NCBI GenBank assembly: GCA_003134755.1
Contig: PLCK01000028.1
Coordinates: forward strand, 7,741-16,324
Direction: 5' to 3'
From: Actinomycetota bacterium
GTDB lineage: Bacteria > Actinomycetota > Actinomycetes > Acidothermales > Acidothermaceae
Length of the DNA: 8,584 bases
The notes under the pieces were generated by a model. It made no database searches, was not told the origin of the DNA, and was given only the letters and a program-made list of their open reading frames with translations. Below, in pieces: positions 5,830-8,584 of the stretch. Position 1 is the first letter of the stretch. Every line of letters begins with the position of its first letter. The position numbers and the translations under genes were made by a program.

Positions 5830-7914
5830 GACCAGACGCTGACGGCGTCCCCGCTTCAGGTCACGTTTGTGCAGGCCGAGTTCGCGACGCATTACAAGGT
5901 CGACGCAAGCGACAGCGCCGGGCTGCCCATCACCTACGCCTGGACGTTGACGCCGCCGACCGTCGATCCCGCTTGCAACAACTACGGCAACCTCACCTCG
6001 TCATCGAACGAGTTCATCTGGCGGCACGGCGATCAGGATCACTGCGACCACACCAAGCAGGGCGCACTCGGCCATCTCGGCATCGTCTCAGTCGTCGTCA
6101 GCGATGCAAGCTCACGTTGTAGTGGTTCCTACGGGGGAACCGAGGGTGCAAACGGTTCGCCGACCGCGAGCGTCCCGCTTACGTGTACCGCAGTCGCTGG
6201 CGCGCCGCCGTTAACCGCCAGCACCGCGGGGACGTCGAGTAGTACCGCGACGCCGACCGCGGCCGTCCCCTCGAGTGCTGCTTCGGCGACGTCGACAGCC
6301 GTGCACACGTCGTCCGGTGGCGGGCTGCAGTGGCTTGTGGTGGTCCTGATCGCGGTCGGACTGCTTGGCCTTGGCCTCGTGGGCTGGCGCTGGCGGCGCG
6401 GTCACGGCACCGAGCAGGACTTCGTCTATCCGGACTACAGCCCGGGCGCGGGTGACGACGCGGTTGAGCGGCCACCGCTCGAGCCGCCAGTGCTGCCAAC
6501 GCTCGTCGGGCCGCTCACGCCGCCCGTGGTCGGCGTCGTGACGACGGACGATCCGCTCGACACCGATGACGACGACACCGACTGTTCGCAGTTGCGGGCA
6601 CGCTGCGCACAGTTGTCGGCCGAGGCAGCCCAGGCTCGCGCGAATGCCGCGCAGGCGCAGGCGACGTCGGCCGCGGCGGCGGCCGAGCTCGCCACCGCGA
6701 CCGCAGCCTTGACCGCCGCCCAAAGGGCTGCCGCGGCGGCCGACCATCCCGACCCGGGCGAGTCGTGGATGGAGGACGCCGAGACTGGCGAGCGCGTCAC
6801 TGAGCACGACTTGATGCTGCAGCGCACAGACGAGGCGGCTACTGGCGAGATCCACCTGGACGACCCGGCGCACCGCGCGCAACTGCGTCAGCAGGAGCGC
6901 GACCGCGCACATCAAGCACTCACCGCCGCGCAAAGCAACGAGCGAGCCGCGCATGGGCGAGCGGATCAAGCCTCGGCCGCCGCCGCGGCGGCGCAGGCAG
7001 CCGCAGCGACAGTGCAGGCGGAAGCGAACGCCGCATGCGCCGCGGCCGACGAATGTGACAAGGCGGCGACCGCGGTCCCGACCGCGGCTGCGGCTGCGCC
7101 GACCCCGGCACCCACCACGCTGACGTCCCCGCCGGTTTCGCCGCCCATCTCGCCACCCGTTTCCCCACCCATCTCTCCACCCGTTTCCCCGCCCTCGACC
7201 CCGCCCTCGACCCCGCCCGTGGTCCCTCCGACGGTCAGCCGGCCGGACTGCGAAGACGGTTGCGAGCCACGGGTCGAGGAGGCCAGCATCGACGTCCAGA
7301 TGTTCCTGGTCTGGGCCGGCAACGTCGCCATCAGCGGCGCCTTTCAGTTCAGCGCGGATGATGTCGCGGACGCGTTGGCTCGCTTCGAGAAGTGGAAGGT
7401 GATCGCCGACATCGGTGAGTTCGTCGAAGGATTCGCCGGAAGCGGCGGCGATCTGGTGTCCGGGCACGTCGGTATCGACGCGTTTCTGAACGTCGCCACC
7501 GAGGGGTCCAACCAATGGAACCCGTTCGAGTGGGGAAACCCGATCGATCTGCAAGGGATGGCCGAAGACAGCACGATCGACGCGCTCAAGAAGCTCATCG
7601 CGAAGGTCAACCCGCTGCGCACGCTCGGCACCTGGACGATGAGTTGCCCACTCGTCAGAGTGCATGTGACCTGTACGCGCACGTATGAGTGCCGAGGCGG
7701 CTACTGGGTGCTCATCGCGCATCAATTCGTGGTCGCCTATGGCGAGAAGATTCGTGACGTCACCAGTCCCCCACGCGACAACTGGGATCACGACAACCCG
7801 GGCCGCGGCGCGGTCGAAACGAGGTCATGGCTGTACCGGTACTTCTCGAACCAGAACCGGGCCGCACTGCAGAAGATCGCGCAGATGGCCAAGCTGTGCG
7901 CGGCCGCGAAGTAG
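5740..7914 (+). CDS. Large single-pass membrane protein with Cys/His ectodomain, Ala-rich coiled coils and Pro-repeat spacer; unknown function
   Basis: I do not recognise this 724-aa protein. Regions in order: a signal peptide (MHRLRAVGR, hydrophobic core 10-26, likely cleavage after AAA at 28-30); a beta-rich, Ig/PKD-like ectodomain (about 31-149) with four Cys (79, 102, 127, 149) and a His-rich loop; a Ser/Thr/Ala stalk (150-194); one membrane helix (196-216) followed by RWRRG, predicting a cytoplasmic C-terminal part; an acidic linker with DTDDDDTDC; an Ala-rich coiled coil (about 282-335); a short acidic segment; a second coiled coil (about 376-441); a PPxS repeat spacer (464-495); and a unique C-terminal domain (about 500-724) rich in aromatic residues and Cys. 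The ATG at 5740 is chosen over 5722 because AAGGGG lies 4 nt upstream and gives a cleaner signal peptide. It is followed after 10 nt by a glycosyltransferase gene. Confidence 0.85.
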   Translation: MHRLRAVGRVVAAVSLVAAGAVAGAGSAAADQTLTASPLQVTFVQAEFATHYKVDASDSAGLPITYAWTLTPPTVDPACNNYGNLTSSSNEFIWRHGDQDHCDHTKQGALGHLGIVSVVVSDASSRCSGSYGGTEGANGSPTASVPLTCTAVAGAPPLTASTAGTSSSTATPTAAVPSSAASATSTAVHTSSGGGLQWLVVVLIAVGLLGLGLVGWRWRRGHGTEQDFVYPDYSPGAGDDAVERPPLEPPVLPTLVGPLTPPVVGVVTTDDPLDTDDDDTDCSQLRARCAQLSAEAAQARANAAQAQATSAAAAAELATATAALTAAQRAAAAADHPDPGESWMEDAETGERVTEHDLMLQRTDEAATGEIHLDDPAHRAQLRQQERDRAHQALTAAQSNERAAHGRADQASAAAAAAQAAAATVQAEANAACAAADECDKAATAVPTAAAAAPTPAPTTLTSPPVSPPISPPVSPPISPPVSPPSTPPSTPPVVPPTVSRPDCEDGCEPRVEEASIDVQMFLVWAGNVAISGAFQFSADDVADALARFEKWKVIADIGEFVEGFAGSGGDLVSGHVGIDAFLNVATEGSNQWNPFEWGNPIDLQGMAEDSTIDALKKLIAKVNPLRTLGTWTMSCPLVRVHVTCTRTYECRGGYWVLIAHQFVVAYGEKIRDVTSPPRDNWDHDNPGRGAVETRSWLYRYFSNQNRAALQKIAQMAKLCAAAK
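7129..7224 (+). repeat. Eight tandem 12-bp units encoding a PPxS/PPxT spacer
   Basis: Eight consecutive 12-bp units (7129, 7141, 7153, 7165, 7177, 7189, 7201, 7213) each encode Pro-Pro plus two residues: PPVS and PPIS alternating, then PPST twice and a degenerate PPVV. Units three to five differ mainly in alternating CCCGTT and CCCATC, so the local period is 24 bp, and units six and seven are identical. This suggests recent slippage expansion. In the protein it forms an extended linker between the coiled coils and the C-terminal domain. Length variation between strains is likely. Confidence 0.85.
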
Positions 7915-7924
7915 TGTCGCTCCG

Positions 7925-8584
7925 ATGTTCGAGCAGTATCCGGCAGCAACTGTGGTGGTTCTGGCCTACCGCTCGGCTGACACCATCGTCGCCGTCCTGC
8001 AAGGACTGGCGGCGCAGGACATCGGCGAGCCGTTCCAGATCGTCGTTGTCGCGTCAGGCGGCGATGCGACCGCCGACATTGTTCGCCGCGTCTTTCCCGA
8101 CGTGGAGCTGTTCGCGACCGACCATCGCCTGACGCCGGGAGCGGGCCGCAACATGGGTGTCGCCGTCGCTCGTTCCGACATCGTTGCGTTTCTCGCCGAC
8201 GACTGCGTGCCCGCGCCGGACTGGCTTCGACGACGGGTCGTTGAACATCGTGGTGGCCACCAGTTGGTCAGCGGCTTCATCGACACGATCGAGCCGACGT
8301 CTTGGGCCGGCTGTGCGCAGTATTTCGCCAAGTTCTGGGGATTGCAGGGCTTGCGCGACGTCCGAATCGTGGGCCGAGGTCCGCTGTTCCACCTGTCCTA
8401 CGATCGCACGTTACTGAGCACACCGTTCGACGAGGACTGCATCGCGGGCGAGGACACCGTCTTCAACGAGGCGCTCGTTCGTGACGGCCACCGCGTGCTC
8501 TTCGATGGTGCGATCAGAGTCAGCCACGTCAACGAGATGCGTTTCCGCGATGTGCTGGCCGGTCAACGTGAACAGGGACTCGCG
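7925..8584 (+). CDS. Family 2 (GT-A fold) glycosyltransferase, C-terminus cut by window edge
   Basis: The frame is open from ATG 7925 to the right edge (220 codons). It shows the order of a family 2 glycosyltransferase: an N-terminal nucleotide-binding strand (VVVLAYRSADTI, where VPxYN is common), a GAGRNMGVAVARSDIVAFLA segment, the metal/nucleotide-binding LADDC (D92-D93) in place of the more usual LDDDC, then PAPDWL. GEDTVF (E176-D177) matches the family's catalytic ED motif, and the later SHVN (H201) fits the conserved downstream His. Such enzymes transfer a sugar from a nucleotide donor, often to cell-wall, lipid or exopolysaccharide acceptors; the substrate cannot be told here. Family members are typically 280-350 aa, so about a third may be missing. 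The start lies 10 nt after the previous stop with no clear ribosome-binding site, suggesting coupling to the upstream gene. Confidence 0.9.
   Translation, partial: MFEQYPAATVVVLAYRSADTIVAVLQGLAAQDIGEPFQIVVVASGGDATADIVRRVFPDVELFATDHRLTPGAGRNMGVAVARSDIVAFLADDCVPAPDWLRRRVVEHRGGHQLVSGFIDTIEPTSWAGCAQYFAKFWGLQGLRDVRIVGRGPLFHLSYDRTLLSTPFDEDCIAGEDTVFNEALVRDGHRVLFDGAIRVSHVNEMRFRDVLAGQREQGLA

Noticed and set aside
5036..6122. Plus-strand frames crossing the corA start and the intergenic gap
   Set aside because: They run antisense through corA and out of frame through the signal-peptide gene, with shadow-type composition.
6211..7791. Minus-strand open frame of 526 codons opposite the membrane protein gene
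   Set aside because: It translates to Arg/Gly-rich low-complexity sequence produced by reading the Ala/Pro repeats backwards. The plus strand has a signal peptide, a membrane helix and a ribosome-binding site.
8053..8060. Single GCGTCAGG inside the glycosyltransferase gene, and a CGTCAGG near 1958 in kdpA
   Set aside because: Isolated copies without a phased partner inside coding sequence; not evidence of a regulator site.

Overview
The window is a high-GC, gene-dense stretch that looks like an actinomycete (Actinomycetota) chromosome. The support is a strong G/C preference at third codon positions, an actinobacterial-type kdp operon with a 29-residue KdpF, and Ala/Pro-rich secreted and membrane proteins. 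I cannot name a genus from sequence alone.

Left half (1-4126, minus strand): the promoter-proximal part of a Kdp high-affinity K+ uptake operon. In transcription order it holds a 183-aa four-helix membrane protein resembling the membrane sensor region of KdpD without a kinase, a 27-aa single-helix micro-protein, kdpF (29 aa), kdpA (553 aa) and kdpB (583 codons, cut by the left edge). Neighbouring genes overlap by 8, 4, 0 and 1 nt, so the run is almost certainly one translationally coupled transcript. kdpC and any kdpDE would lie beyond the left edge.

Middle (4127-5739): a 261-nt gap upstream of the kdp operon, a minus-strand corA Mg2+/Co2+ channel gene (4388-5404), and a 335-nt gap between corA and a divergent plus-strand gene. 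The main observation concerns these two gaps. Each carries four copies of a 7-bp box (CGTCAGG or a close variant) with the same 11/21/11-bp phasing, each array pointing toward its downstream gene. This is the layout expected for two dimers of an OmpR/PhoB-type response regulator, and KdpE is the obvious candidate. It suggests that the uncharacterised plus-strand gene, and perhaps corA, belong to the same regulon as kdp.

Right half (5740-8584, plus strand): a 724-aa single-pass membrane protein of unknown function. It has a signal peptide, a small Cys/His-containing ectodomain, a Ser/Thr-rich stalk, one membrane helix, two Ala-rich coiled coils, a Pro-Pro repeat spacer and a unique C-terminal domain. 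Ten bases later comes a family 2 glycosyltransferase gene (7925 to the right edge), probably co-transcribed. No RNA genes, insertion sequences or CRISPR arrays were seen.
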